DNA of 64,000 nucleotides from Cannabis sativa (Eukaryota; Streptophyta; Magnoliopsida; Rosales; Cannabaceae). The stretch lies in the NCBI RefSeq assembly GCF_029168945.1, contig NC_083604.1, forward strand, positions 32,545,686-32,609,685. Reading direction: 5' to 3'. This document shows positions 10,231-22,199 of the stretch, in pieces (positions within the stretch are counted from its first letter, which is position 1; each line of letters opens with the position of its first letter). The notes under the pieces are model-generated. The model was given only the letters and a program-made list of their open reading frames with translations. It was not told the origin of the DNA and did not search any database. The position numbers and the translations under genes were made by a program.

Positions 10231-11198
10231 ACATTTTGATCATTGGAAACAATGTCAAGAAAATGACTCACATCAAGGAATGGCTTGACACTCAATTCGA
10301 CATGAATGACTTGGGTGAGGCAGCCTATGTTCTTGGTATTCAGATTGTCAGAAACCGAAAGAACAGATCCCTTGCTCTCTCTCAAACAACTAACATTGAC
10401 AAAGTTCTAGAGAGATTTTCCATGACCAATACCAATGGGGCAAACTTGCCCTCTAGACATGGTATCCGTCTATCTAAGGAACAGTGTCCTACTGATCCTC
10501 AAGAGATAGAAGACATGGCAAAAATTCCTTATGCTTCTGCAGTTGGAAGTCTAATGTATGCCATGCTATGCACTAGACCTGACATCTGCTATGCAGTTGG
10601 AATCGTGAGCAGGTATCAGTCAAATCCAGGACGGGTACATTGGAATGCTGTTAAGTATATTTTGAAATACTTAAAGAGTACAAGAGATTATGTATTAGTC
10701 TACAAGGGTGGTGCTTTAAATCCCTTAGGCTATACAGACTCAGATTTCCAGGGATGTCTTGAAGACAGGAAATCTACATCTGGGATGGTGTTTACTCTTG
10801 GGGGTGGAGGAGTGGTTTGGAGAAGTGCTAAACAAACTGCGATTTCGGATTCTACAATGGAGGCAGAATACATAGCTGCGGCTGAAGCAGCTAAAGTGGT
10901 TGTCTGGCTTAGGAAGTTCTTCACCAGTCTTGGTGTAGTTTCTGGAATGGAAAAGCCTTTAGTCCTGCTTTGTGATAACACTGGAGCTATAGCCAACAGT
11001 AAGGAACCTCGGAGCCACAAGAGAAGTAAGCATATAGAAAGAAAGTATCATATTATCAGAGAATATGTGGCAAGAGGGGATGTACTGGTGGAGAAAGTGG
11101 ATACGCAGGATAACTTGGCTGATCCATTCACCAAAGTCTTGGCAGTAACTTCATTCGTAAAGCACCGTCAGAATTTAGGATTAATTGAAATGTACTGA
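10231..11198 (+). pseudogene. pol: Cop-2 reverse transcriptase end and RNase H, open frame
   Basis: About 322 codons are open to TGA at 11196-11198. The frame enters just after the YVDD active site (DILIIGNN). It carries the copia RT thumb with YVLGIQI and the connection with SRYQSNPG. The RNase H shows its acidic residues in YTDSDFQG, EAEYIAA and LLCDN, and ends near the ADPFTK motif. RT copies element RNA and RNase H removes the RNA strand. Upstream gag, integrase and most of RT are lost to the deletion, so the fragment cannot work alone. The lack of any internal stop contrasts with the decayed pols of Cop-1, Cop-5 and Cop-6. Confidence 0.92.
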
Positions 11199-11227
11199 TT
11201 TGTTTTATATTAGTGCAAGTGGGAGTT

Positions 11228-13106
11228 TGTTGGGTTTTATGCCCTAAATAAAACTCTGTTTCAATGTAATCCAGATTATTCAATATCAATAAAGTAACAG
11301 AAGTAATTTTTCATTCACTTGTGTATGTTTTGGTTCACTTAATCAATTGCTTGTCTATTTGATTTATAAATTCATCCAAACCCCTTTTCACATACTTGAT
11401 CATGTTTATTGTGTTGTCAACACAGTGGAAAATAAACATGACTATGTGAATAAAGTACTCCTAGATTTATCAGAACACTGGGTTTCACTGATATGACAAT
11501 CTACAACAGAGTTTACTTACATTTGGAGAAATGTTATGTTCTTTCCATAACATAGGTTAAAGTAAAGCTCAGGTTGGATGCATGGAGTATGCATTGGAAT
11601 GGACCGATATTGAACTTTGAATTAGATTTTGAAACTTACCATAAACATCTATTCAATTCAATATCATAAGTTGATCCTAGATCACATGATCGAAATCCTG
11701 ATATGGTTAGGCTTAATTTCAAGAGTATTATTCGTGTTCTTTGATTTGTTAGTTAAGCCTAATCTTTAGTCTGGCAATACATATATTTTGGGAACACGGT
11801 AGTGCGATTGAGTGGGAGCGCTAACATAAATATGGAATCTATAGCTTCTATCTGGCGAATAGTAAGCAAAGGGTAATTTCCTTCGAGCTTAACCAAACGA
11901 GATAAATGATTGAGTACTCATTTCACTTAGTTGAAATATCATTTATACAGGGTTAAGTGTTTTAAGGATAAAATACATTGTAGGGTGTTGCGGTAATTTA
12001 GTCCCTTTACAGTGTAAATCATCTATATAGAGGATCATTGATCACATTAGGATTATAACAATGGATAACTAATAATGTGTCTATATGGTGGAACATATAG
12101 AGCATTCTATATACTGAGAGTGCAATTCTGAGTTCTATGTGTGGATTCAACGAAGAATTAATAAGTCAGTGAATTTAAGTGGTAAATTCTAGATCTGCTT
12201 ATTGGAAGCTCGGATATATAGACCCATGGTCCCCTCACTAGTTGAGATGATATTACTTGTAAGACTCATTTAATTGATTTTAATTAATCAATTAAAAATT
12301 CTCAAGATAGACTTGTCTATTTGAGAATTTATCACTTATTAAGGGCAAAACAGTAAATAGAGATTTTGAAGGGCATATTTATTAATTAGGAAAGTTTAAT
12401 TAGTTTCATTAATAATAAAATAAATGACAATATATTATTTGATAATTAATTTTAATTATTAAATAATTAGATTTGACATTTATGTGGTTGAACAAAGGAA
12501 TTGGCAGTTTTTGACAAAACAGGAAACTATTAGTGTAGGAAAAGGAAAGTTGGAAAAGTGACAAGCCTTGTTTCCACAATGCCTAGGCCGGCCACTTAGC
12601 TTCCTTTTCTCTTTGATTTTTTCAATTCCAAATGTCAATCATAGCCCTTGGTGGTCTTCTATAAATAGAAGGCAAAGGCTTCAGAGTTGAACAGAACTGT
12701 ACAACCTTTTCACAACATTATTCTGACAGAATTTTCTCTCAAAAAATTCTCTCTGAGCTGCCACCCTCTCTCTCTCTCTCTTCCTTCACTGTTTCGAAAT
12801 GTATAAGTGCTAGAGTAGTGCCCACACACATCAAGTAATACCTCAATCATAGTGAGGAAGGCTGTGTAGAATTCAGAAACAACAAAGAACGACTATCGGG
12901 CTCAGATCTTGATTATACTCTGCTACAGAAAGGAATCAAGGGTTAGAGATCTGAGTGGGAGAAGACATATATTCCGCTGCAATCACTGTAAGATTTCTGA
13001 TACTCTTATGTGTTTAATTTCCTATCGTTTTAGAAGTTCATATTTAGGTTGTTAAATCAACATACTTGTGAGTAGATCTAAGTTCCTGGTAAAATAACTT
13101 CCAACA
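11228..13106 (+). repeat. Cop-2 3' LTR
   Basis: The LTR is 1879 bp and runs TGTTGGG to CCAACA. It is preceded by the copia purine tract agtgcaagtgggagtt (11211-11227). A TATA box lies at 12660. It is clearly related to, but distinct from, the Cop-1 LTR after the first 30 bases. Confidence 0.92.
12660..12667 (+). promoter_or_regulatory. TATA box of the Cop-2 LTR
   Basis: TATAAATA in the context cttcTATAAATAgaagg lies at the position conserved among the copia LTRs. A run of CT repeats follows near 12767-12781, in the expected transcribed leader. Confidence 0.72.
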
Positions 13107-13115
13107 GAAATAACA

Positions 13116-15389
13116 TGTAACACCCTAACTAGCATAGGCGTGTTTACGTGATTTTTAAACGTACTGTGCAGCTCGTTGCTAATCAACGAGGTTTATGGAA
13201 ATCGTGATTAATTAAAATTTTGCTTATTTAATTAAATACTTATAACATTTCATACAAAATACTTTGGGATCCCATTTACAAAATACTTTACAAAAAAGTT
13301 CACTGTCTATTACAAAATACTTGTCGCCCAATGACTAACTACAGAAGCCCTGATGTCCCGAGGATCGTACGCTCCAGTCCTAACCGCCTCGACATGTAGA
13401 ATCTTCATTGGCTCGTCCTCACGGTTCCTCAGCTTTGGCCTTGCCCTTACCTACACATAGACATAGCACTGTGAGTCGACAGACTCAGTGAGAAAAGCAT
13501 TAATCATAAAACATACATAAATCATGGGTTATGATCAGACGCCCATACCCCTAACCACAACCCTAATCCCCGTGTCCCACACGGTACTGAGTCTCGAACG
13601 TTCGTACGACAGTATTTTTGGCAGAGTAACAGCCTATACTCGGTACACTGGTCATACTCGAGCCGCTAGTCATACTCTAGCCTTACCGATGTGTTACAGT
13701 ATCAGCCTATACTCGGTACACTAGTCATACTCTAGCTGCTAGTCATACTCTAGCCTTACCGATGTGATACAGTCAAACAGTACAGTACCATCGACCATAA
13801 TATAAGCCTATACTCGGTACGCTAGTCATACTCTAGCCGTACCGATGTGATATTGTCGGATGGTACGAAGCCAACATACATATCTAATGTAATCTAACAG
13901 GCTTCCTAACATGCACGCTAAACATGTAAATACATATGCATACTGTTATACTAATCTTACCTCGATTTCGAATTCAGGTATGCCGGTCAACCTGAGTGGA
14001 ACGAACTGCTCGGCGAATTACAGGCTCCTAAACCATAATAATCACAACACTGATAAGTGACACGCTAAATCACTTCCCGGGGACTTAAACTAGAAACTAA
14101 AAGTTTCCCTATCGATATGAAGCATGACGATACCCTAAACAATACAAAAATGGGAAGAACTAGGGTTTCCAATTTTTCCCCAACCGGTAGAGAGGTTCTA
14201 CAACCGCATTTCCAGTTCTGGGAGGAACCCAAAACACCAACCGGAATTCTGGTTCCTACAGGCTATACTGAACCGGAATTCCGATTCAGTGCAGGAAACC
14301 ATAAAAATTTCATATCTCATGCAATTCAACCCCAAAACTTACAAAACTCTCCAGACCTGCTACATACATCCCAAAGAACATATCCAAAGTAATAAAACCA
14401 AGCTTTAATCACAAAAACAAGAGTCACCATTGAAGGTTCAAGATTGAGTTCAAAACTCAAAATTTGACTAACCCTTCAAACAACCACTAATTCATGCATA
14501 AATCAACTTGTTTCAACATAATTTAACCATAGAGAACATAATTAAACAATAACAACAACTACAACAACAAAAGCTCAATTCACCATTAAAGCACCAAACT
14601 TTGAGTTCAAAAACTCAAACTTGGTTAAATCTAACTAACATGCATCAAACTTGCTTTAATTCATTCAATTTGAACATATAAAAACTACAGATAACATCCC
14701 ATAAACCCAGCAGCAACAACATCAAATTACCAAGCATGCAACTATCCATTTTTCTTGAAAAGATATCAAGAAACTTAAAAGAAGGCTATAAGAATCTTAC
14801 CAACAATTAGAGATCACTAAATCTTGAGAAAATAGTTTGAATTACCAAAGAAAAGACCAAGATTCTTGCTGCTCAAAGAGGGCCGAAAGAGAGAGAGAGT
14901 TTGAGAAAAAAGAATTTTTGCTTTTCTTTGATTTTGTAAAAAGAAGTAAATGCATCCTCTTATTTAATTTTATTAAATTAATATCAGCCAACATAACATA
15001 ACAGAAAACATAATATGACCAAATATTAAGTCCACAAAAGGACAAAGGCTTATGGGAAAAAATGACTATTTTGCTCGTCCCACACTAAAAGGATAAAAAG
15101 GCACTAAAAGGGTATTTTGGGAAATTCTAAATTCCCGACATTCCCAGTGTCTAAATAAACTGCCCCGTTATACTAAAATACTAAATTGTGGTTCTACTGA
15201 GCCATACACCGCGTTCCATGTTGACGGGCACCGAAAATGCAAAATTATGAAATTTCACTATATGACATACAATGCATTCAGGATTCAAATATAATAACAT
15301 AAATAATTATTTAAATATCTATAAATTATTTTCATAATTAAATCTTAATTAACTGCCAATTTCCACATTTAAGCTAAGCGGTCTTTACA
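13116..15389 (-). repeat. Gyp-1 3' LTR
   Basis: The LTR is 2274 bp. On the plus strand it reads TGTAACACCC to GGTCTTTACA; in element sense it begins TGTAAAGACC. It contains tandem sub-repeats at 13631-13857 and a small perfect hairpin at 13472-13487. The purine tract (plus-strand view actatcccccc) abuts at 15390-15400. Confidence 0.93.
13631..13857. repeat. Tandem sub-repeats in the Gyp-1 LTR
   Basis: Three diverged units begin agcctatactcggta at 13631, 13704 and 13805. Each contains paired 'agtcatactctagc' phrases. Equivalent arrays occur in every gypsy LTR of the window, with a different core in Gyp-2 and Gyp-3. Confidence 0.8.
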
Positions 15390-15417
15390 ACTATCCCCCC
15401 TTAAAAGGATTTCGTCC

Positions 15418-15796
15418 CTGAAATCTAACCTGAACAACTATGGATATTGAGCTCTCATGTCTGATTCTAGCTCCCAGGTGGCTTCCTCCACCTTTCTGTT
15501 TCTCCAAAGTACCTTGACAAAAGCTATGGTCTTATTCCGAAGGACTTTATCTTTTCTATCTAGGATCTGTACTGGATGTTCTTCATATGTCATGTCTGGC
15601 TGCAGCTCAAGGTTCTCATAACTAAGTATATGAGTAGGGTCTGAAACGTATTTTCTCAACATAGAGACATGGAATACGTTGTGAACTGCTGAAAGAGCTG
15701 GAGGCAACGCTAACCGATATGCCACTTGACCAACCTTCTCGAGAATCTCGAAAGGTCTTGTGAACCTAGGGCATAACTTGCCTCTCTTCCCGAAAC
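15418..15796 (-). pseudogene. pol (int): Gyp-1 integrase C-terminus with chromodomain-like tail
   Basis: The fragment is downstream of the Cop-3 insertion and continues the integrase from 17687. It reads the conserved [14 protein letters not shown] linker, then the chromodomain-like tail with KVLWRN and [11 protein letters not shown], which in chromoviruses guides integration to heterochromatin. A GAG-to-TAG change at 15438-15440 removes only the last residues. The frame is otherwise open at 15438-15725. Confidence 0.88.
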
Positions 15797-17686
15797 TGTT
15801 GGATATATTTTACCAGGATCTAGATTTACTAACAAGTATGCTTCATTAACATCCTACTATGAATTCTAAAACAATGAAATAAACACATATAAAGTTTAGA
15901 AAACCTTACATTGGGTGCAGTAGAATATAATGACTCCTTCCGTTCAGATATCTAGCCCTTGATTCCTTTATGTAGAAGAGCATTATCAATATCTGAACTT
16001 GGATCTCTTTCTCTCCTTCCTTTGATGCTGATTCTCCTTCTGGTTGGATGGTTTTCCACAGTCTTACACATTATGATTGAGATACCACTTGATGTGTGTG
16101 GGCACTCACTCATACACTCAAGGAATTCGAAATTTAGAGAAGAAAAGAAGAAAGGAGGTGTTTCCGCCATAGAGAATAGATAGAGGCTCAGTTTTCATCT
16201 GACAGAATTTCACAAAGTTAAGTGTGAATGAGAGCCATCACTATCTATTTATAGGTAACCACCTAGGTTTAGGTTAGAATTATTTGGCATTAAAATAATG
16301 AAAAAATAAATGATAAAACCCTATAAGTGTGGCCGGCCATGGGCCTTGGATAATGGGCCTCACTTATGCAATTTTGCTGTTTTATCATTTCTGCATCTCA
16401 TTTTCTCAAAAACGCCAATTTTCAAATTCAACCATTTAAATGCCAATTCTATTTATTTAATAACTAAAATTAATTATTAAATAATATTGTCATTTAATTT
16501 AATTATTAATTAGACATATAAAGTCTCTTAATTAATAAATAATCCTAGAAACTCTTTTCCTTACAATTTCGCCCTTGCTTAGTGAAAATTCATAAAGTAG
16601 ACATTGTCTAACTTAGAATTATAATTGATTAATCAAAATCAATTAACTGAGTCTTACAAGCAGTATGGTCTCAACTAGTATGGGGACCATGGGTCTATAT
16701 ATCCGAGCTTCCAATAATCACATCAAGAATTTATATCTTAAATTCACTGACTTATTAATTCTTCGTTGAATCCACGCATAGAACTTATCATTGCACTCTC
16801 AGTATATAGAACGCTCTATATGTTACTCGATATTGACACGTCATTAGTTATCCATTGTTATAACCATAATGTGATCAATGATCCTCTATATAGATGATTT
16901 ACACTGTAAAGGAATTAAATTATCGTAACACCCTACAATGTATTTTATCCTTAAAACAGTTAACCCTGTATAAATGATATTTCAGCTAAGTGAAATGAGA
17001 TCTCCACCATTTATTTTCGTTTGGTTAAGCTCGAAAGAAATAATCCTTTACTTTCTATTCGCCAGATAGAAGCTATAGATTCCATATTTATGTTAGCGCC
17101 CCCACTCAATTGTACTACCGTGTTCCCAAAATGTACGTATCACCCTGACCCAAAAGTAGGCTTAACTAACAAATCAAAGAACACGCATAACACTCTTGAG
17201 ATTGAACCTAATCATAACAGGATTAAGATCATTTGATCTAGGATCAATAGGTGATATTGAATTGAATAGATATTACGGTAAATTCTAATATATCTAATCA
17301 AAGTTCAATATCGGTCCCTTCCAATGTATACTCCATACATTCGATGCTGGTAAACTTTGCTAATGTCCTGGAAAGGACATAACATTATATATGGTGTAAG
17401 AATACCTATCGCTGATTATACCATGTCAGTCTAAATCCAGTGTTCTGACAAATCAGGGAATAAACTTTCGAACATATAATTAAGATTATATTCAACTGTG
17501 TTGACAACACTATAATCATTAACAAATGTATATAATCTGGACTTAAATAGAATTCATACATTATATACATATAATCATGAAATAAATCATGTGAACCATG
17601 CAACATTAAATGTTATTTCTGATCTATATTAATAAGTAAATCTGATTATATTGAAATGAATTTTATTTAGGGCATAAAACCCAACA
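15797..17686 (-). mobile_element. Cop-3: copia solo LTR in Gyp-1 integrase
   Basis: It is 1890 bp and runs TGTTGG to CCAACA on the plus strand, which is the minus-strand orientation of the copia LTR. It is flanked by the perfect TSD gaaac (15792-15796 and 17687-17691). No internal region is present, so it is the product of LTR-LTR recombination. The inverted TATA box is at 16246-16253. Confidence 0.94.
16246..16253 (-). promoter_or_regulatory. TATA box of the Cop-3 solo LTR
   Basis: TATAAATA on the minus strand (plus-strand TATTTATA) sits in the conserved copia LTR context. It would fire leftward. Confidence 0.7.
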
Positions 17687-19165
17687 GAAACGTTTGATCC
17701 CCTTCATTGGAGACACCCGTAAAAACACATGGTCCCCTACTTGGAACTCAACATCCCTGCATTTCGGATCTGCATAACTCTTTTGTCTACTCTGAGAGGC
17801 AAGCATTCTAGCTTTAATTTTCTCAATTGCCTCATTGGTCCACTGCACTGATTCTGGACCTAGGTATTTTCTCTCCCGTGTCTCATCCCAGTGGATGGGA
17901 GACCTACACTTCCTACCGTATAACAACTCATAGGGAGCCATCCCTATCGTACTTTGATAACTGTTGTTGTATGAGAATTCTATCAATGGTAGATATTTAC
18001 TCCAAGAGCCTTCAAAATCCATAACACAGGCTCGTAACATGTCCTCCAATATCTGAATCGTCCTTTCGTACTGCCCATCTGTCTGAGGATGGAATACTGT
18101 ACTGAATTTCAGTTTTGTACCCATTGCTCGTTGCAAACTCTGCCAAAACATGGAGGTGAACTTTGGATCTCTATCCAAAACTATAGACTTTGGTACCCCG
18201 TGAAGCCTTACTATCTCTGTAACGTACAATTCTGCCAACTGGTCCACTGAGTAGGTTGTTCTAACAGGCAGAAAATGAGTAGACTTCGTGAATCGATCCA
18301 CCACAACCCAGATGGAGTCGAACAAACCTGTTGTTCTAGGTAACCCAACCACGAAGTCCATCGTGATATCCTCCCACTTCCATTCAGGTAGGGTTAAAGG
18401 CTGTAACAACCCTTGTGGTCTCTGATGTTCAGCCTTAATCTGCTGACAGGTTAGGCATCTCGATACGAATTCTACCAAATTCTTCTTCATACTGCTCCAC
18501 CAGAAGTAAGGTTTAAGATCCTGATACATCTTGGTGGTGCCGGGATGCAAGGAATATGGGGTAGAATGAGCCTCTTCGAAGATTTCATTCCTGAGTTCCA
18601 CACTATCCAGAACACAAACCCTAGCTTTATACAATAGCATCCCGTTGTCTGACACTGAAAAATCCCTAGCTTGACCAGCTGAAACCTCTTCTCTGATTTT
18701 TACTAACTCTGGATCAGTCATCTGAGCGACTTTAATTCTTTCTAACAGATCAGATTGTAGTGTCAAGTTGTGAAGCTTGCCTACCACAAACTCAATGCTA
18801 GATCTGACCATGTCCTCTGCTAACTTAGGTGAGATCAGAATCATTCTAGCTATCTGCCCGAGACCTTTCCTGCTCAAGGCATCAGCCACTACATTGGCCT
18901 TCCCGGGGTGATAACGAATCTCACAATCGTAATCCTTTACTAACTCCAACCAACGTCTCTGTCTCATATTCAAATCTTTATGAGTAAAGAAGTATTTAAG
19001 ACTTTTATGGTCGGTGTAAATTTCACACCTTTCTCCATAAAGGTAATGTCGCCAGATCTTCAAAGTAAAAACTACTGTGGCCAATTCTAGGTCATGGGTC
19101 GGGTATCGCTGTTCATAATCCTTTAACTGTCGGGAGGCATAAGCGATAACCCGATCGGCTTGCAT
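17687..19165 (-). pseudogene. pol: Gyp-1 RNase H end and integrase core
   Basis: The minus strand is open for about 490 codons. It starts in the gypsy RNase H ([20 protein letters not shown], then [12 protein letters not shown]). It continues with the integrase zinc region ([11 protein letters not shown] and CLTCQQ) and the catalytic core with [14 protein letters not shown] and QYERTIQ. The second catalytic motif reads VLDRD where Gyp-3 has VSDRD, and the third QYERT instead of QSERT; both keep the acidic residue. The frame runs into Cop-3 at 17686. A stop at the right edge (near 19183) separates it from the RT part. Confidence 0.93.
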
Positions 19166-20292
19166 CAGTACACACCCTAGACCCTATCTTGATGCATCGC
19201 AATAAATCACAAACTTTTCATTGTCAGAAGGCAAAGCTAGCACTGAGGCTGTAATCAACCTCTGTTTCAGCTCCTGAAAGCTAGCCTCACATTTGTCTGA
19301 CCACACAAACCGCTGATTCTTTTTAGTAAGCTCAGTTAAGGGTGTTGAGATCTTAGAAAACCCTTCCACAAACTGACAATAATACCCAGCTAAACCCAAA
19401 AAGCTTCTAATTACCGTCACTATCTTCGGTCTAGGCCAATCCCTGACGGATTCTATTTTCCCTGGATCCACCTTAATCCCATCTTTGCTAACAATGTGTC
19501 CTAAGAAAGACACCTGAGATAGCCAAAATTTACATTTCTTGAATTTGGCGTAAAGCTTGTGTTCCCGAAGCCGTTGCAGAACCATCCGAAGATGTAACTC
19601 ATGCTCCTAATCTGATTGAGAGTACACAAGGATGTCGTCGATAAACACAATTACACAGATATCGAGGAAATCCTTGAATCTCTATTAATCAAATCCATAA
19701 ATGTTGCAGGAGCATTGGTTAGTCCAAATGACATAACCAAAAATTGGTAATGCCCATACCTAGTACGGAAATTCGTCTTCGGAATGTCCTCCTCTCGGAT
19801 CTTCAACTGATGATAACCCGATCGGAGATCAATCTTGGAGAAGAACGTCTTCCCCTAAAGTTGATGGAAAAGATTGTCGATCCTAGGTAATGGATATTTA
19901 TTCTTAACTGTTAGCTTGTGTAACTCCCGATAGTCGATGCACATTCTCATAGATCCATTCTTCTTCTTGAAGAATAATACCAGAGCTCCTCAGGGTGACA
20001 CACTAGGCCGAATAAACCCTATGTCAAGTAACCCTTGAAGCTAAATCGTCAATTCTTTAAGCTCAGCTGGAGCCATTCTATAAGGAGCCTTGGAAAATGG
20101 TTCCACTCCGGGTGCCAAATCAATAACAAAACCAATCTCCCACTGAGGTGGTAAACCCGGAAGTTCTTCGGGAAAAACATCTAGAAATTCCCGAACACCC
20201 TTGATGTCCTCTGGCCGAATGGTGTCTGGCCGAGTCGTGTCCACCACCACAGCCAGAAACCCTAGACAATCACCACACAACGATTCCCTAGT
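19166..20292 (-). pseudogene. pol (rt): Gyp-1 reverse transcriptase, broken
   Basis: Segments in order (minus strand) are the protease-RT linker with [11 protein letters not shown] (open at 20041-20280), the RT fingers and palm with [14 protein letters not shown] text near 19900-19940, the active-site FIDDILV-type motif near 19630-19650, and the connection [15 protein letters not shown] (open at 19184-19585). At least four breaks are visible: stops near 19184, 19607, 19857 and 20041, and a shift around 19683. It cannot make active enzyme. Confidence 0.85.
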
Positions 20293-20700
20293 TCACGGGG
20301 TTGAAATCACCGGGATCCGAGATCCCTGAACCGAACCGACAAAAACAAATGGTTCTTCTCTTTCCGGTTGGAAGATTACCATCTTCCTCTTGCAGTCAAT
20401 ACTGACTGAGTATTTAGATAGGATATCCATTCCCAGAATAATATCAAAATCTACTAAGCTCATCTCTATTAGGTTAGCACTTAACTCCCTACCGTCAATT
20501 CTAATCGGCATAGACCTAATCCACCATTTGGAGATAACTAACTCTCCGCCAGGTAAAAGGGTTGCAAACCTTGATTCATATCTATCATGCGGTCTATCAA
20601 ATTTACTAAAGATTCTGGCTGCCACATAAGAATGTGTGGCCCCAGAATCAAACAATACGGAGTAAAAAGAGTTGTTAACTGAGAGCTGACCTGTCACCAC
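20293..20700 (-). pseudogene. pol (pr): Gyp-1 aspartic protease
   Basis: The 135-codon frame contains the retroviral-type aspartic protease signature [12 protein letters not shown] near its start (about 20630-20665) and the second conserved DIILGMDIL. The enzyme would release gag and pol proteins from the polyprotein. Stops on both sides (20290-20295, 20701) interrupt the polyprotein. Confidence 0.9.
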
Positions 20701-20724
20701 TTAAGGGCTGGCTTCTGCATCAGC

Positions 20725-21924
20725 CTAAGTAATGGCGAAAAACCTAGCTGGAGTGGGTCTCGTCGGAGGCCTTGGTGCTTCTGCTCTTAGTTGAGAAGCA
20801 CCCTTGCCCTCTACACTCACCCAGATCGTGCCTTTTACAACTGGGGCACTCTGGTTAGGTATATCGGGCCTCAGAACTACCCTGACGACTGCCTCGATTC
20901 TGGTTCCCTCAAAACCTCTTGTTCTGATCCGAGCCACTGGTTGCAATGGATGCCCTCCTTTTCTGATCTATGGCCGAGCCACTACCTCCCTTGCTAAAGC
21001 CTAATGCAGGAGGGGTAGGAGCCCCGCCACCCACTGGAGTCCTAGCTGACTCAGTCATGCACCGAACTGCGCCCTCAGCTCGCAGTGCTTTTTCCACCAT
21101 CTCAGCATAGGTGGTTTTGTTGTCTGTAGTAATCATCAGGTCATGTCTAATCTTCACATTTAGTCCATCAAGGTATTTTTCCTTCTTACTGAAATCGGTT
21201 GGCACTATTCCCGAGGCCAACCTCGCCAACCGATCAAACTGCGTTGTATACTCAGTAACGCTCATGTTCTCCCTCTGGGTGAGGTGAGTAAATTCTTTTC
21301 TCTTGGCACTTCTAACGGCCTCATTATAGTACTTAACAATGAAAAGTTCCTAGAACTTTTCCCAGGTCATCGTGGTGACATTGTGTATCATAGACACCAT
21401 GTCCCACCACACCAATGCGTCCTCTTGAAACTGAAAAGTGGCACACACCACTCTGTCATTCCCGGTGACACCCATAAAATTCAAAATCTTGTTGATCACA
21501 GTTAGCCACTGCTCGGCTTTCATGACATACGGACCTCGCAGAAAAACCGAAGGTGCCTGCTTGCGGAACCCTTCATACAGAGGTTCCATTCTATTTACCG
21601 CTACCACTGGTTCAGCCTGGACAACAGGGGTAGGTGCCACTGGAACTTCTGGAACAGGCACTGCAGGAGCACCCTGCTGTCTCAATCCCTGGATCTCATT
21701 ATCTTGTTCCTCAATTCTGGCTTACATTTCTGCAAACCTATTTTCCCAATTCTGGGCTTCTTGAGTGGCTTGGGCAGCCTGTAGCAGGTTAGCATCACCC
21801 CGACCACGAGCCCTGCTCTGGGAGCTCTACCTCAGCCCCGAGCATTTAGGGGAAACTGAGCTCCCTGACCTTCATTCGACCCGACTGAATTGCCCTGACT
21901 CCAGGTATTTCGCCTGGCGTCCAT
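20725..21924 (-). pseudogene. gag: Gyp-1 gag, zinc knuckle deleted
   Basis: The likely start is the ATG at 21922-21924 (MDARR), directly preceded in frame by TAG, as in Gyp-5. Open segments at 21350-21685 and 20909-21265 carry the capsid region (RMEPLYEGFRKQAP, NDRVVCATFQFQ) and the [17 protein letters not shown] region. Compared with Gyp-3, a deletion of roughly 36-42 bp near 20785-20800 removes nearly the whole CCHC knuckle and shifts the frame. Several stops add to the damage. Confidence 0.88.
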
Positions 21925-22184
21925 CTAGTCTGAACAGCCTGCGCAACCAAGAGTTGGCATATCAGATCATGATCAACGAGCTTACTAATGCCGCTTAATT
22001 TGGAAATGAAAAACATGCGCCTATTCTACTATCAGGCTACTAACATGCTTCCTAACAGGCTTTTCTTAATTCATAATAATTAAAATAAGCTACTAAAGCA
22101 ATAAAAGCTTACTGAACCGTAGAACGAGCTAACTGCTGATGATGATTGTACATGTCGTGACGATCTTCGAAAGACAACCTGGCG

Positions 22185-22196
22185 GCTCTGATACCA
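22185..22196 (-). promoter_or_regulatory. Gyp-1 primer-binding site (initiator Met-tRNA)
   Basis: GCTCTGATACCA on the plus strand is the reverse complement of TGGTATCAGAGC, the plant initiator-Met tRNA primer site. It lies three bases from the LTR border at 22200. Confidence 0.93.
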
Positions 22197-22199
22197 AAT

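Larger units (their letters stand above)
10230..13106 (+). mobile_element. Cop-2: 5'-truncated Ty1/copia element
   Basis: Only the end of RT, the RNase H and a complete 3' LTR remain. The left border, at about 10222-10231, is a deletion scar against Tat-0 RNase H. The right border is the LTR end at 13106, followed by gaaat. The nine bases 13107-13115 match the Cop-6 LTR (54832-54840) at 8 of 9 positions, so Cop-2 had inserted in the 5' LTR of Cop-6. Its LTR belongs to a diverged subfamily relative to Cop-1. Confidence 0.82.

Noticed and set aside
10230..13106. Cop-2 as the autonomous partner of Cop-1 and Cop-5
   Set aside because: The LTR ends and purine tract are alike, but most of the LTR differs and Cop-2 has lost gag and integrase here, so a direct partnership cannot be shown from this window.
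13631..13857. Regularly spaced repeats resembling a CRISPR array
   Set aside because: Units are diverged, vary from about 73 to 101 bp, contain no constant repeat with unique spacers, and recur in each LTR of a plant retrotransposon.
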